A DNA stretch of 64,000 nucleotides from Liolophura sinensis (Eukaryota; Mollusca; Polyplacophora; Chitonida; Chitonidae): the NCBI RefSeq assembly GCF_032854445.1, contig NC_088300.1, positions 38,904,458-38,968,457 on the forward strand, written 5' to 3'. The notes under the pieces are model-generated. The model had not been told where the DNA came from. It searched no databases and saw only the letters and a list, made by a program, of their open reading frames with translations. Positions 32,327 through 44,464 of the stretch are shown in pieces (within the stretch, counting starts at the first letter, position 1; every line of letters begins with the position of its first letter). Position numbers and translations under genes: made by a program.

Positions 32327-34515
32327 TCAATGGTGCTGGTATAAGTAGCAGATGACACAAGTGCCCACCAGACAGGCCAAGTGGACTCCTATCATGACAC
32401 TAGCCAGACTGTACATGGCCGCCCTTGATGAGGCTCTCTTTGCGCAGTCCAAATCATTCGATCTCCCCGCCTTCTCAACCTGCAATATATATATCAGACA
32501 CGCAGCTTGAACAACCCAGTTCTCGTGACTCATTACTGATGCCTGTACCATACAGTTCATATGACATATATGTAAGTGACAGATACGAGAAAAAGAAAGA
32601 CTTTGGGGGCACGAAAAGGGTGACTATAAAAGAATTGTAGTTTTACACCAAAGAATTTGTCACTTATACGTTAATGATCAGCTCTTATGGGTGGAGGAAA
32701 CCCCCCGAAGTAAACCTTCGACCTCTGTCAAGTTACTGCTGAACCTCCCTTTGTGTGACGCATATAGATATGCACATCATATTTATATCATTCACAAGGA
32801 ACTTCTACTTACAATAATCGGGCGACATTATGATTATTATGTAGGGCTACGGCCTTCATTAGCTTACATATTCAGCTGACCTATAGAAACAAACTATTGT
32901 TTGACAACGTCTGGAGAGCTCTTACCTTTAGCGCTTCCCTTACCGCCAAGATGCCTAATGGCGGACAGGTCAGTATGGATACCACAGAGAACAGCAGGTG
33001 GCTTGGCAGTGGCTTCTCTCGATTGTTGGATGTAGGTACTTTTAATAAGCCGGTTGTCTAAAAGTACAGATGTTAAAACGCATCATTTAAACGTGGTTTA
33101 AATAATGAAAGATTATATAAAAATTTGAAATATATATAAACACATATAATTGTTTTTCCTTTTTTAAAAATGTTGTCCATGAGACCACTCAAATCCACTT
33201 TTATTCAGGTAATCAAATAAACAAATAAATATTTATTTATTTGTTTGATTACGCCGTACTCAAGAATATGTACGGCGGCCAACATTATGGTGAGAGGAAA
33301 CCGGGCGAAGCCGGAGGAAACCCACGACCCTCCGCAGGTTGCTGGAGCCCTTCTCACTTACGGCCGGAGAGGAAGTCAGCATGAGCTGGACTTGAACTCA
33401 CAGCGGCAGCATTGGTGATAGGCTCTTGGATCACTACGCTGTGGTAGCACGATAAACAACTGAGCCTTATTTAGGTTATTTATTGATTTCATTGGTGTTT
33501 TACCCCGCACTCAAGAATATTTCACTTATACCACGACGGCCAGCATTATGGTGGGTGGAAACCGGGCAGAGCCCAGAGGAAACCCACGACCATCCGCAGG
33601 TTACTGACAGACCTTCCCACGTACGGCCGGAGAGGAAGCCAGCATGAGCTGGACTTCAACTCACAGCGACCGCATTAGTGAGATATTTAGGTATAAGGAC
33701 AGCACATACATACCTCTCCTTCAGTGGCCCTGCCGTGCTCCGACCCTGACATCCCCGTACTCTCTGTATGCAAACGTAGTGAAGGATAAAGAATGATTTC
33801 ATCAATAGTGTGATGTATATTTATGTGTAGTTTAAGTAGGTCAGTAAAGGAGAAGGCACGTCATACAATTCAAATTAACGAGGAATTTTTTTCACTATGT
33901 AGTATCTACCTATGTAGTATAAAAAATTTATGAGTTGCCAAAACGCATCAGAATGTCTGTGACGGTGGTGTTTCCACCCCTCTTTCTGAATAACTCATGT
34001 TATGTTATTTGTTGTGTTTACTCCAAAGAAGCCCCGAGTCTCCTCGTTCAGTTGAGTTAGGGCCTGGGTCGATTTTGAAATGAGTTACGCTTCTAATTCA
34101 TGAGTTTCAGAATAGTAAATCGATATCCCTACTCCAGGTTTGCTTAAATAGGTCTACATATATCGCACCCAACACAATACACGGACCCCGCCCCATACAC
34201 AGATAACACAGATAGGTATTTGTCTCAATACGGGTCAATTTAACAGAACATATGTATGGGGTAAACGCATTGTGTGCGAGCGGAAACATAGACGTATGGA
34301 CGTTTCACAACCTGTTTGTGACTTCTCCATGAACTAGAGCTCGTAACACTGTATAATCTCTATGAATTACATGTATACATATACAAGCAGTCTAGAATAC
34401 CATTGTCAATACAGGCAGTGCAGTGTAAATAGGCCTGAAGGAGAAAAATATATTGGTCATATATACACATATATGAATTTTCCATACCTCTGCGAATCAA
34501 TCTTGTCCGCTCCAT
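32327..34515 (-). CDS. CD225/dispanin-family small membrane protein
   Basis: Four coding exons on the minus strand: 34515-34488, 33763-33714, 33057-32926 and 32479-32327, all with GT-AG ends and compatible phases. They give 120 residues (or 107 from the internal ATG at 33752). The N-terminus is polar and basic (MERTRLIRRE...). The third exon has a hydrophobic segment HLLFSVVSILTCPPLGILAV followed by REALK, and the last begins VEKAGRSNDLDCAKRASSRA, then a second membrane segment (AMYSLASVMIGVHLACLVGT and beyond), ending YLYQHH. The PPLGI...A...EAL...G....A...S..A pattern is that of CD225/dispanin proteins (IFITM, PRRT, TMEM91/SYNDIG relatives). In vertebrates members act in membrane fusion control, synapse differentiation or trafficking; the role here is unknown. 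Two SINEs sit in the intron between the second and third coding exons. Confidence 0.88.
33230..33465 (-). mobile_element. SINE-A copy in a dispanin intron
   Basis: Minus-strand copy nearly complete to the head ('gagccttatttaggt...' end degraded). The 3' tail forms a near-palindrome with neighbouring sequence ('aatcaaataaacaaataaat' followed by 'atttatttatttgtttgatt', 33211-33250). Confidence 0.85.
33470..33690 (-). mobile_element. Second SINE-A copy, same orientation, adjacent
   Basis: Follows the previous copy after a few bases: tail complement 'tttattgatttcattggtgt', body blocks 'cagcattatggtgggtggaa' and 'ggagaggaagccagcatgag', ending in the caccaatg region (cgcattagtgag). The head is missing. 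Confidence 0.88.
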
Positions 34516-35676
34516 ATGTACCTTGACTTCTATAGTGTAAGGTTTCACCCCGAAACGACTGCGCCCCTACAATACGCCTCTTAATCCAGCCACTCTGTAA
34601 ATAGTGCGTTCAAAATAAGTGTGCAGACACTACAGCTTTTTTACTCCAGTCGTCACGTGCTAAAGGTTGCTGTGTCGACTAGGAAGAGGCCATAACCAGT
34701 GTGTAAGCTGCTAGTGGCAGTTTGTTACATACGTGATTTTTACCTGAACTTCCGTCATAGGATTTTTACCATAGCAATTCATGCCTCATTATCGTGACCC
34801 ACGTAACCTCGGCGTTGTTCAAGATTTGTGTACAAGATTCTGTAGTTGTGGCTAATGTAGAGAGCGACGCATGCGCTATAAGGGGTATGTAAAGCTGTGT
34901 GAGTAATATAGAAATACGTGTACTGAGGGCAAACACAGGCTGAAATGAAAGTGTAACTATAACGTTATAACACTTCTGTCATCACGTGTTATTATCGTTC
35001 AAAATCGGTAATAACTTTCGTAAAGTTTTATAAATGGGGCTGCAATATTTAACTTTTGTGAGCATTAGAATCTACATACAGCGCAGGTTCGACATTTACC
35101 GGAAGGCAATAATTTGAGCTATTCTTTCTAATGACAGTAAACTTGATATGATCGGTGAAATCTAGATTTTTTGCAAAAAATCTGCGGTTTACTTTCTGTA
35201 AAAGTGGTATGTTTTTATAATTATTATTAATTAAGACCTACGCAGTTCCTTAAAAGTGGTATCAGCAGCAATAGTTTGAAAATAGTCCTATACCAATAAT
35301 GTTGTGCATGGATAGTCATGGATGGCGGAACCGCCCCGACCACCCCCGACCATGGTCGGACAATAATTTCCAAAAAAAAGAAAACTGAAAAAGAAACAGA
35401 AGCAGAACAAGAATGAAGACAAATTATCCAGCACCCTATAGATAAATAGAGATTGTGTTGTTGTTTTTTTTTTCACCCCAAATGGGTATCGAGTCAATAA
35501 TTTCCACCGCGTATTTATGGCTATGACGTTTTGGCAGGCCCACTATATTTTGAAACTTGGCGTGCAGGCTGCTGCCCATGAAACCAACTATATAATAGTA
35601 ATGTAGTAATATTGAAAATACAGAGCGAGTCGGAGGACTTGTAAGGGCTGGCATGCAATAAGTGGACGCATGAGTG
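34516..35676. other. Upstream of dispanin gene; no gene seen
   Basis: Immediately above 34515 lies the probable 5' UTR of the dispanin gene (in-frame stop about 80 bp upstream of the ATG). The remainder is unique AT-rich sequence with a few poly-T runs. Confidence 0.4.
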
Positions 35677-36960
35677 TCATAGTTGAATAATCACGCTGCT
35701 ATAATTGCTTGCCGATCGAATTAGGCTATCCAAAGATTGATTGCCTATAGTATGAGAGTTCAATGAACTGATTGACTGCAGTTTGATATCGATGTTATCT
35801 GTATAATCCTTATGGACATACAAGACCATGAGGTCATTTAACCAAGACTGTGTCATGGTGGACCGCAAGTATGTTTTTAGCCTATGGAGAGCGGAGACAG
35901 ATCTTTCGCTTGTTGCATTTGTGGCTGGCATGACAAGGATCAGACGAAGTACAATGCAAACCTCGGAGAAAAAGGTCCTCTCATGATGTGACATATCAGA
36001 AAAAAGGGAAATCAGAGATTTCAAATCAACAGGCGAGTCTTCCCTTTCGGCAATTTTTACAGAAAGTGTATCTAACTGAGTACTGCGGCGTCTGAGGGAA
36101 ACGCCCTGCCCCTTAGCCAGCTTCGCATCGGGATGGCGCCTTGCGTTTTTTGCGCGGTCATGTGATTTTGCGTTTTGGAGAATCTTCTCGTAAAACAAGT
36201 CAAAATCTCGGTTTTGCTTTATTTTCTGAAGGATTTTAACAGTCCAAGAAGCAATTTCTTGACCAACTGCTGCTGACAAATTTGGACTTTGTAATGTTTT
36301 ATTAGGATTATCGGAGGGCTTAATTACGTGAGAGTGATATTCCCCAGTAAAGGTCAAATTTTCTCATTTGTGACTGCACTCCAATAATCTTAGCTTTCAC
36401 TTCAGTGTCTGTCTCACATGTAGTGCCTCTTCCCACAGATTAAATAAAACCTCATAGTTATCAAGAATGCTCCCCAGTGAATTTGGCAGGAACAGTCCAG
36501 CGCGTAGGACAAAGTGCCCTAACTCCAGGTGTATCGGGTTGAATATTAGATTTCAGGTTATCAAACAATGCTTCACACCTGGGTGAGTATTTGATCAATT
36601 TACAAATTTCGTGCGTAACTTCCAAAACGTCTTTAGTAGCTTTTACTCTTTGATGGCGTCCATTGCACGCAAGATTTAATGAGAGGCCGTAACACTGTGT
36701 GAACAACGCTTTCGGTTCCAACTCCTATAACCTGACAACCATGCCGGATTTTCTCCCACTCATATTACTCGCGCCATCATAATATTGTCCTCTGAATTTT
36801 CCTATTGATACATTCATTCTACGTCTAAACTTACCTTTAACAAAGTTTCAGCAGTTAGGTCATCTACTTTGTAAACCCCAAGGAAATCTTCGTGGACAAT
36901 AAAATCCTCTGCTATCCAACTAAAAACTAGTACAACCTGCCTACCACACCTGGATTTATA
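35677..36960 (-). mobile_element. Decayed hAT-like transposase (ZMYM1/DUF4371 type)
   Basis: Minus-strand coding remnants in order. 36940-36838 reads SWIAEDFIVHEDFLGVYKV. After a frameshift comes YYDGASNMSGRKSGMV near 36770. 36721-36461 reads LFTQCYGLSLNLAC...ALCPTRWTVPAKF. After more breaks, 36357-35677 (226 codons open) carries the C-terminal hAT dimerisation domain (ATNATSERSVSALHRLKTYL). Frameshifts and stops between blocks show it is not a working gene, although the last 680 bp remain open. Family recognised from motif order, not a database search. Confidence 0.85.
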
Positions 36961-37053
36961 CTACGGATGGGTTTTGTGCCAGAACTACTCACTAGGAGAG
37001 TTCAGCGTGGTTTGCCTTTAGAGAACTTAGGACAGGTGGAAACAGTTGAAGGT

Positions 37054-37070
37054 GGGGGGGGGGGGGGGGG
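37054..37070. repeat. Poly-G tract
   Basis: 17 consecutive G residues; assembly-error prone. Confidence 0.95.
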
Positions 37071-37380
37071 CTATGCTAAGTTGGCCTAGTCCACGTCCAT
37101 ATTAAATAACTTGTACTATCCATTTTCAATGTATTTCATTTATAGGTAAAAGAACAGGTATTCTGCTTTCCAGACAACCTGCCATCAGCTTTGTCCCTGC
37201 ACTTTGGTAAACACTATCCAGTTCTAAATAGCGCAATAACAGCAATGCTAATTAGCACAGATATGGTCGTCTTCAGAAAATCTGTATAAATAGTCTCTGT
37301 GATAGTTCCTCTATCAATGACATTTAGAAGTTGAGTTGGATAACCTAACATATATATACGGTTAACAACTTCTATTTGTT

Positions 37381-37648
37381 CAGGCTCAGTTGGTTAGCGC
37401 GCTAGCACAGAGTAATGGCCCAGGAGTCTCTCACCAATGCGGTCGCTGTGAGTTCAAGTCCAGCTCATGCTGGCCTCCTCTCCGGCCGTAAGTGGGAAGG
37501 TCTGGCAGCAAGCTGCGGATGGTCGTGGGTTTCCCTCGGGCTCTGCCCGGTTTCCTCCCACCATAATGCTGGCCGCCGTCGTATAAGTGAAATATTCTTG
37601 AGTACGGCGTAAAACACCAATCAAATAAATAAATAAATAAATAAATTT
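37381..37648 (+). mobile_element. SINE-A, near full length
   Basis: Head starts at 'caggctcagttggttagcgc' with the first few bases missing, then all body blocks and an (AAATA)n tail. Low divergence from the 29612 copy suggests a recent insertion. I see no clear target-site duplication. Confidence 0.93.
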
Positions 37649-37899
37649 ATTCAGTGAGCGACGTTTCGGTATAGAAACTAATGCCGCTATCAAGCATAAA
37701 GATCAATTAGTGACAGTGCTAAGTAATTAGTGACAAGAGAGTGCGAAGCTGTTGATTTCAACATTAAGAGATTGATAAAATTGACAAGAGAGGGTTACAT
37801 TGTTGATTTAGTAAATGAAAAACAGATGAAACACTACAGACGAGACATACAACAGATAAGAAATAGACATTAACAACTATGGGAAAAGGTGTGAGTCAG

Positions 37900-38290
37900 G
37901 ATGGCTGGTAGTCTAGCGTCTGTCTGCTGAGATGAGATCACCGTAGGCAGGGGAGATTAGAAATCCCATGTCTCGGTTAAAGTGTTGCTTTGATCAGCGT
38001 ATTTCTATAGCTTCCGTCAGCTTTCTGGTAGCAGTGTTGGTTATGTTAGTTCCTGGAGATTTACTGAGTTTTGATGCTCCCTGTTTCTAAATGATAGCGA
38101 CCGAAAGGTCTCTTCAGTAACCAGGATTATATATAATCCTGGTTACGTGAGACTTTAATTTCATAAATACAGCCTTTAGGGCGTTTGCGGACGGTTGGAG
38201 GTCGTTTCCTCGAAGCGTTCAAACGGTCTTTGAATGTGTTACTGCTACTGAAAATGATGTGAATACTGGCATGTTTTAAAAAGAGTCTTT
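37900..38290 (-). mobile_element. Penelope-like element 3' remnant
   Basis: The minus strand reads RKLTEAIEIR, a stop, then SKQHFNRDMGFLISPAYGDL. This resembles the end of Penelope-like proteins, where a GIY-YIG endonuclease region closes with an EA/SIxIR...xNRDxG pattern. Upstream, blocks such as FTSFSVAVTHSKTV are compatible with RT to GIY-YIG linker sequence but too decayed to place. Tentative. Confidence 0.4.
38117..38146. repeat. Perfect 30-bp palindrome
   Basis: GTAACCAGGATTATA followed at once by its exact reverse complement, with no spacer. It lies inside the Penelope-like remnant and may be a fold-back of a short duplicated segment. Confidence 0.9.
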
Positions 38291-38305
38291 GAAAGACGTG
38301 ATATT

Positions 38306-38470
38306 GAAGCTTTACGCCATACTCAACAATATTTCACTTATACGACGGCGGCCTGCTGGGCATTGGTGGGAGACAGACCTACCCACGTACAACCATAGAG
38401 GTAGCCAGCCAGCTGGGCCGCATTGGTGAGTGTCTCATGGGTCATTGCTTCGCCCTGACACACTAACTAC
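38306..38470 (-). mobile_element. SINE-A copy, degenerate
   Basis: 'tttacgccatactcaacaat', 'cttatacgacggcggcc' and 'ggccgcattggtgagtgtct' appear in the reverse-complement order of SINE-A, with an internal deletion in the body. Confidence 0.8.
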
Positions 38471-39519
38471 TACTAGGGCTGTACTCATACACTCTCTGAA
38501 GGCAGGTAACTCAACTGTACGTTTAAGTGAAAAATGTTTTAAAAAATTAATAATTTTAATACTTCTGAGATAATCATAAATATTACCATTTCTGTGATAT
38601 TTATGGAGAATATAATACCACTTATTCATGTTTATGGAGAATATATATAACGTTAAGGTGCGAATGAGAGCTCACAGGCCAACAACTAAGACCGACTATG
38701 CACAGTCAAAGGCGGATATATTTGACAAATGTCTTGTTCACTACTTCAGTCAGAGTTGTTATTTGCCGTAAATACACAACGCTAAACTCTGGCCGTGTCA
38801 TATCTATAGATGTCGCATTAAATTCATTATCAACTGCCGCTTGCGGAAAGACACAATACAATACAGTTTGACTTGTACGATCATATACAGCTCCCGATGA
38901 GTCATTCATTTACATGTGTAATGTATAGTCACGTGTTGCATAAAAGTACTTCTGAGTATCAGTGTGACAATTATTTTTCTCGGTAATAGTATGTGTGTCA
39001 ATAATTTCCACACAGTACTGTAGGCCTGTCGTGTACCGGTGCAGCTGCTTAAATTTTCAACCATTACTAGCGCGAAGGGTAAGGGCGTGGTCTGTAGACT
39101 TCACATGTTCGGCACTGTACCCCACTCTATTACAACACAAGTACAATCATTCATACACAAGGAATGCTTGCTCAGTGGTCCCCTACATGGACTTCCTGTG
39201 ACTCCTTAATATCTCTGTGGGTTCATGTTTGATAGCCACTTAGCATAGTTCACCTCGGCATGAACGCACTGTCACCCCCTCATACCTAGCTCAAGGCTGA
39301 GCTGGAAGTTCCTACCGTAACGCCCAGTTTCGGTCATTTCGGTCGACGCGGATAATTTGGCTAAAAAACACCGGCTCAGACCCTACCTTATTTTTACTAT
39401 CCACCGATTCCGTCCAAGGCCCGAAATGTCAAAGCCAGCATTGGTAAACCATCTTTCAACACTAATCCAGCCGTTTAAACTGTCGAATGGGACAACTCAA
39501 ATCAACGTCTGCCATGTTT
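38471..39519. other. Non-coding stretch
   Basis: No exon recognised. 39160-39300 contains degenerate relatives of the 63-bp minisatellite unit (ggttcatgtttgatagccac, cctcggcatgaacgcactg), suggesting that satellite once extended this far or was seeded here. Confidence 0.4.
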
Positions 39520-40570
39520 GGATTTTTTTTTTCATCTTCGGACAGGGTGATGGGCCGCGAAACTTTTATACCATTTCACACAGTGTTGTGGGACATGTCT
39601 GTATCATTTACGGGACACCACAGACGTAAAATCAGTTGATTGTCAAAGCCGTGTAATGTTCAACGACGATATCACAAATTATGTCAGGTTACGTGGGCCC
39701 AAACCGCATTCATTTACCGGCCCGGATAGCACAGTTGGTAGAGCGTCCGCTTCGGGACCGGTAGATCCAGAATCAATCCTTGATCGAGTCACACCTAAGA
39801 CTTTAAAAGAGGAAGTTGTAACTTCCTCGCTTGGCGTTCAGCATGAAGGGGATAGTGCAACGACTGGTTGACCCGTATCAGTATAATGGCTCGGGCGGGG
39901 CCTCTTACTTGCCTTCCGTAAGTCGTCTCAGTGAAGCAGCACTAAATAAAAGAGCGGTGGAAATCCGTCCTGCTACAAGGAGGCACATTACACGTACATG
40001 CACCCTAAAGATTCATATGACTGAAAAATTGTTGAGTACGACGTTAAACCAAAAGCAATCACTCCCAAACCGCATTCATCTCTCCTGTAGACATTAGGCC
40101 TACTTAGACATGCTGTTCAGACTATACAAATACATTTTTGCCGTTCATGTTAGGGTTTAGTCAGCATGCAGTTGCTAAATAACAAATATCAGAGTCAGTG
40201 AAAAATTCATAAAGCATACCGATGGTATATGGGAAAGAGAAGGTCGACGGCACCTCATCAAACAATGTTTAAAATTTATTAAATCTTTCTTTTTTGTTCT
40301 TTGAGTTTATTAGAATTGAAGAATTTAAATTTTGCCCGTTGTCTTTCTCGCATACAAGGGATCTTGTGTTCTGTTTTTTTTTTCAAATACAGTAAAATTA
40401 TTGAAAAGTTGTGTTAAAGCCGAGGGTGCTTTCTCCGACGTCAGCGATAACTAAGTCAGCACTGCTATCATCTTAGAAGCCACAGTACAAAACTGAAGCC
40501 TGACATCCAGCGAATCAAATGCCTAGATCACCCTCAGTGGTGCTTAGATTTATTTTCATTTGTGTCAGGA
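39520..40570 (+). repeat. Dispersed repeat copy 1, interrupted by SINE-B
   Basis: Blocks 'gtgtaatgttcaacgac', 'cacaaattatgtcaggtta', 'cccaaaccgcattcat', 'acatgctgttcagac...tacaaatac', 'aaatatcagagtcagtgaa' and 'ggtgctttctccgacgtcag' recur in the same order at 58700-59350. Copy 1 carries a SINE-B insertion that copy 2 lacks. Confidence 0.8.
39714..40063 (+). mobile_element. SINE-B, full length, 16-bp target-site duplication
   Basis: A second tRNA-derived SINE family, about 350 bp. The head 'cccggatagcacagttggta' followed by 'gagcgtccgcttcgg' is tRNA-like with an A box (TAGCACAGTTGG) and the B-box-like GATCGAGTCAC. The body has 'ggaagttgtaacttcctcgc' and 'tataatggctcgggcggggc', and the end 'gagtacgacgttaaacc'. 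The direct repeat CCCAAACCGCATTCAT lies at 39698-39713 and 40064-40079 without mismatch. Confidence 0.92.
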
Positions 40571-41099
40571 TTGAGCATCAATCCAGTTGTATATCAATCT
40601 ATTGTAATTTTGTAAACATTTAATAGGGGTCAGAATTACCTGTACTAGCAAAACCCCACCGGAGGTTGCGACCTGAATACCCCAGCCATGCATTTGCAGG
40701 CTACTCGTAAACTGTATAAATGATACCGTAGGCCTACTGTATGAACAATTCAAGCAATATAAGAAATATCCTTCCAGTACGCATATTTGCGAGAAAGCTA
40801 TTTATCACTTGGTCCTTCATCGCCGAAGTTCACAACTTTAATGTGTCATAGGCTACTGCTTAGACTATTATACGGGAAATACCTTCGACGTTAGACAGCT
40901 AGAGCAAAAGTGACGTCACCTTACCGTCGGAGACGCACTGAAGCTTTGACAAGACGAAATTCACTAAACTTTTACTGGGATGAAAAAATCCTAAAAAAAA
41001 GTATTTAATGCCGATTTAAGATACTTTGAATGGTAGTCTTTCAGTGGACATAGACATGTAGTCTGGTGTTGTCTTTCACTTTAATACCCACATAGCACG
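40571..41099. other. Non-coding stretch
   Basis: No gene or repeat recognised. Confidence 0.4.
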
Positions 41100-43745
41100 T
41101 GCAGTGGACCTCTGTATGGACTCCGTGTCGCTCCTTAAAACCCCAGAGCATGGATTCATGTTTAATACTGACATAGCATAGTAGACCCCTGTACAACTCA
41201 TCGTCACTCCCTAATACCAATATAGTGGGTTAATGCTTAATACTGGCATAGCACAATAGGTCCGTACGCGAACTCACTCCCTAATACCCAGTTGGATTCA
41301 TGTTTAATACTGACCTAACACAGTACACCTCTGCAAGTTCTCACTGTCACTCCAGTGGGTTCGTGTTTAATACTGACCTAACACAGTACACCTCTGCAAG
41401 TTCTCACTGTCACTCCAGTGGGTTCATGTTTACTACTGACCTAACACAGTACACCTCTGCAAGATCTCACTGTCACTCCAGTGGGTTAATGTTTACTACT
41501 GACCTAACACAGTACACCTCTGCAAGATCTCACTGTCACTCCAGTGGGTTCATGTTTACTACTGACCTAACACAGTACGCCTCTGCAAGATCTCACTGTC
41601 ACTCCAGTGGGTTCATGTTTAATATTGACCTAACACAGTACACCTCTGCAAGATCTCACTGTCACTCCAGTGGGTTCATGTTTAATATTGACCTAACACA
41701 GTACACCTCTGCAAGATCTCTCCGTCACTCTAGTGGGTTTCAATACTGACCTACACAGTACACCTCTGCAAGATCTCACTGTCACTCCAGTGGGTTCATG
41801 TTTAATATTGACCTAACACAGTACACCTCTGCAAGATCTCACTGTCACCCCAGTGGGTTCGTGTTTAATATTGACCTAACACAGTACACCTCTGCAAGAT
41901 CTCACTGTCACTCCAGTGGGTTTCAATACTGACCTACACAGTACACTTCTGCAAGATCTCACTGTCACTCCAGTGGGTTCATGTTTAATATTGACCTAAC
42001 ACAGTACACCTCTGCAAGATCTCACTGTAACTCCAGTGGGTTCATGTTTAATATTGACCTAACACAGTACACCTCTTCAAGATCTTACTGTCACTCTAGT
42101 GGGTTCATGTTTAATACTGACCTAACACAGTACACCTCTGCAAGATCTCACTGTCACCCCAGTGGGTTCATGTTTAATATTGACCTAACACAGTACACCT
42201 CTGCAAGATCTCACTGTCACTCCAGTGGGTTCATGTTTAATATTGACCTAACACAGTACACCTCTGCAAGATCTCACTGTAACTCCAGTGGGTTCATGTT
42301 TAATAATGACCTAACACAGTACACCTCTGCAAGATCTTACTGTCACTCTAGTGGGTTCATGTTTAATACTGACCTAACACAGTACACCTCTGCGAGATCT
42401 CACGGTCACTCCAGTGGATTCATGTTTAATACTCACCTACACAGTACACCTCTGCTAAATCTCACTGTCACTCCAGTGGGTTCGTGTTTACTACTGACCT
42501 AACACAGTACACCTGTGCGAGATCTCACTGTCTTTTCGCTGGGTTCGTGTTTAATACTGACCTAACACAGTACACCTCTGCAAGATCTCGCTGTCACTCC
42601 AGTGGGTTCGTGTTTACTACTGACCTATCACAGTACACCTGTGCGAGATCTCACTGTAACTCCAGTGGATTCGTGTTTAATACTGACCTAACACAGTACA
42701 CCTCTGCAAGTTCTCACTGTCCCTTCAGTGGGTTCATGTTTAATATTGACCTAACACAGTACACCTCTACAAGATCTCACTGTCACTCCAGTGGGTTCAT
42801 GTTTAATACTGACCTAAACAGTACACCTCTGCAAGATCTCACTGTCACTCCAGTGGGTTCATGTTTAATATTGACCTAACACAGTACACCTCTGCAAGAT
42901 CTCTCCGTCACTCTAGTGGGTTTCAATACTGACCTACACAGTACACCTCTGCAAGATCTCACTGTCACTCCAGTGGGTTCATGTTTACTACTGACCTAGC
43001 ACAGTACACCTCTGCAAGATCTCACTGTCACTCCAGTGGGTTCGTGTTTAATATTGACCTAACACAGTACACCTCTGCAAGATCTCTCCGTCACTCTAGT
43101 GGGTTTCAATACTGACCTACATAGTACACCTCTGCGAGATCTCACTGTCACTCCAGTGGGTTCATGTTTAATATTGACCTAACACAGTACACCTCTGCAA
43201 GATCTCACTGTAACTCCAGTGGGTTCATGTTTAATATTGACCTAACACAGTACACCTCTGCAAGATCTCACTGTAACTCCAGTGGGTTCATGTTTAATAT
43301 TGACCTAACACAGTACACCTCTGCAAGATCTCACTGTCACTCCGTTGGATTCATGTTTACTACTGACATAGCACAGTACATTTCTGCGAGATCTCACTGT
43401 CTTTTCACTGGGTTCGTGTTTAATACTGACCTATCACAGTACACCTCTGCAAGATCTCGCTGTCACTCCAGTGGGTTCGTGTTTACTACTGACCTATCAC
43501 AGTACACCTGTGCGAGATCTCACTGTAACTCCAGTGGATTCGTGTTTAATACTGACCTACACAGTACACCTCTGCAAGCTCTCACTGTCACCCCAGTGGG
43601 TTCATGTTTAATATTGACCTAACACAGTACACCTGTGCGAGATCTCACTGTCACTCCAGTGGGTTCATGTTTAATATTGACCTAACACAGTACACCTCTG
43701 CAAGTTGTCACTGTCACTCCAGTTGGTTTATGTTAAATGCTGACA
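41100..43745. repeat. Minisatellite, 63-bp unit, about 39 copies
   Basis: Consensus begins 'gggttcatgtttaatactga', then 'cctaacacagtacacctctg' and 'caagatctcactgtcactcc', 'agt'. The first ~190 bp hold diverged units; from 41285 units are 85-100% alike. Most are 63 bp, a multiple of three, so the + strand stays open for up to 173 codons with a 21-residue repeat (MFNTDLTQYTSARSHCHSSG). Shorter 'gggtttcaatactgacctac' units break the frame. Higher-order order is visible: the short variant recurs at 41738, 41928, 42918 and 43098. I regard this as satellite DNA, not a gene. Confidence 0.95.
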
Positions 43746-44216
43746 TGAACTCACCGCTACTCCGTTCTACCCCAATAAGGCCATATATTCATAGCCATGA
43801 ACCCACTGGAAGTAAAAGTACATCAACATTTCTTTATTAGGCCAGACCCATGTCAACCGTAAGGTAGATTTCAACCATGGGTGATCCAAACTGTATTGGT
43901 GTTATTCATAAATCAACCCTATTCATACTACAGCTTTAACTCACCGAGTTTGCCAGGTACACGGCAAAAGTTACTGGTTTACTCTAGGTTACTGCATGCA
44001 TCCTTAAACTTGTCATATAACTCAGAATTTCTTGAAAACGATTTTAAACCCTAATCAAATAAATGAATGAATACATAAATAAATCTTTCATAAAGGTTTG
44101 GTTATAAAAGAGATAAATAAAGAACAATTTGAATGAAAAGGTATCTGAAACTAGATTCCCAACTTCATCTCCCAAGGAATCCATTTGGATTCAGGCAAAG
44201 TTTGATGGAAAATAAA
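43746..44216. other. Non-coding stretch
   Basis: Between the minisatellite and the TATG tract; includes AAATA-type short repeats near 44056-44085. No gene seen. Confidence 0.4.
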
Positions 44217-44402
44217 TGTATGTATGTATGTATGTATGTGCGTGCGTGCGTGCGTGCGTGCGTACGTATGTATGTATGTATGTATGTATGTATGTATGTA
44301 TGTATGTATGTATGTATGAATGTATGTATGTATGTATGTATGTATGTATGTATGTATGTATGTATGTATGTATGTATGTATGTATGTATGTATGTATGTA
44401 TG
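44217..44402. repeat. (TATG)n microsatellite with (TGCG)n core
   Basis: About 186 bp of TATG repeats with an internal TGCG stretch at 44239-44262 and one GAATG variant. Repetitive frames on both strands are artefacts. Confidence 0.97.
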
Positions 44403-44464
44403 TTTTCGCTCGTAATTAACAATTTTCAGTCATGTTATGACGAGGGATCATAAGACCTGTGTTC

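Noticed and set aside
39720-39800. tRNA gene
   Set aside because: It is the head of SINE-B, repeated at 44468 with the same body, and bounded by a target-site duplication.
41300-43840. A secreted or repetitive structural protein
   Set aside because: The frame is set by a 63-bp satellite unit, is broken repeatedly by short units, and has no promoter, signal peptide or splice context.
44133-44453. Frames coding (MYVC)n and (HTYI)n
   Set aside because: Direct consequence of the (TATG)n tract.
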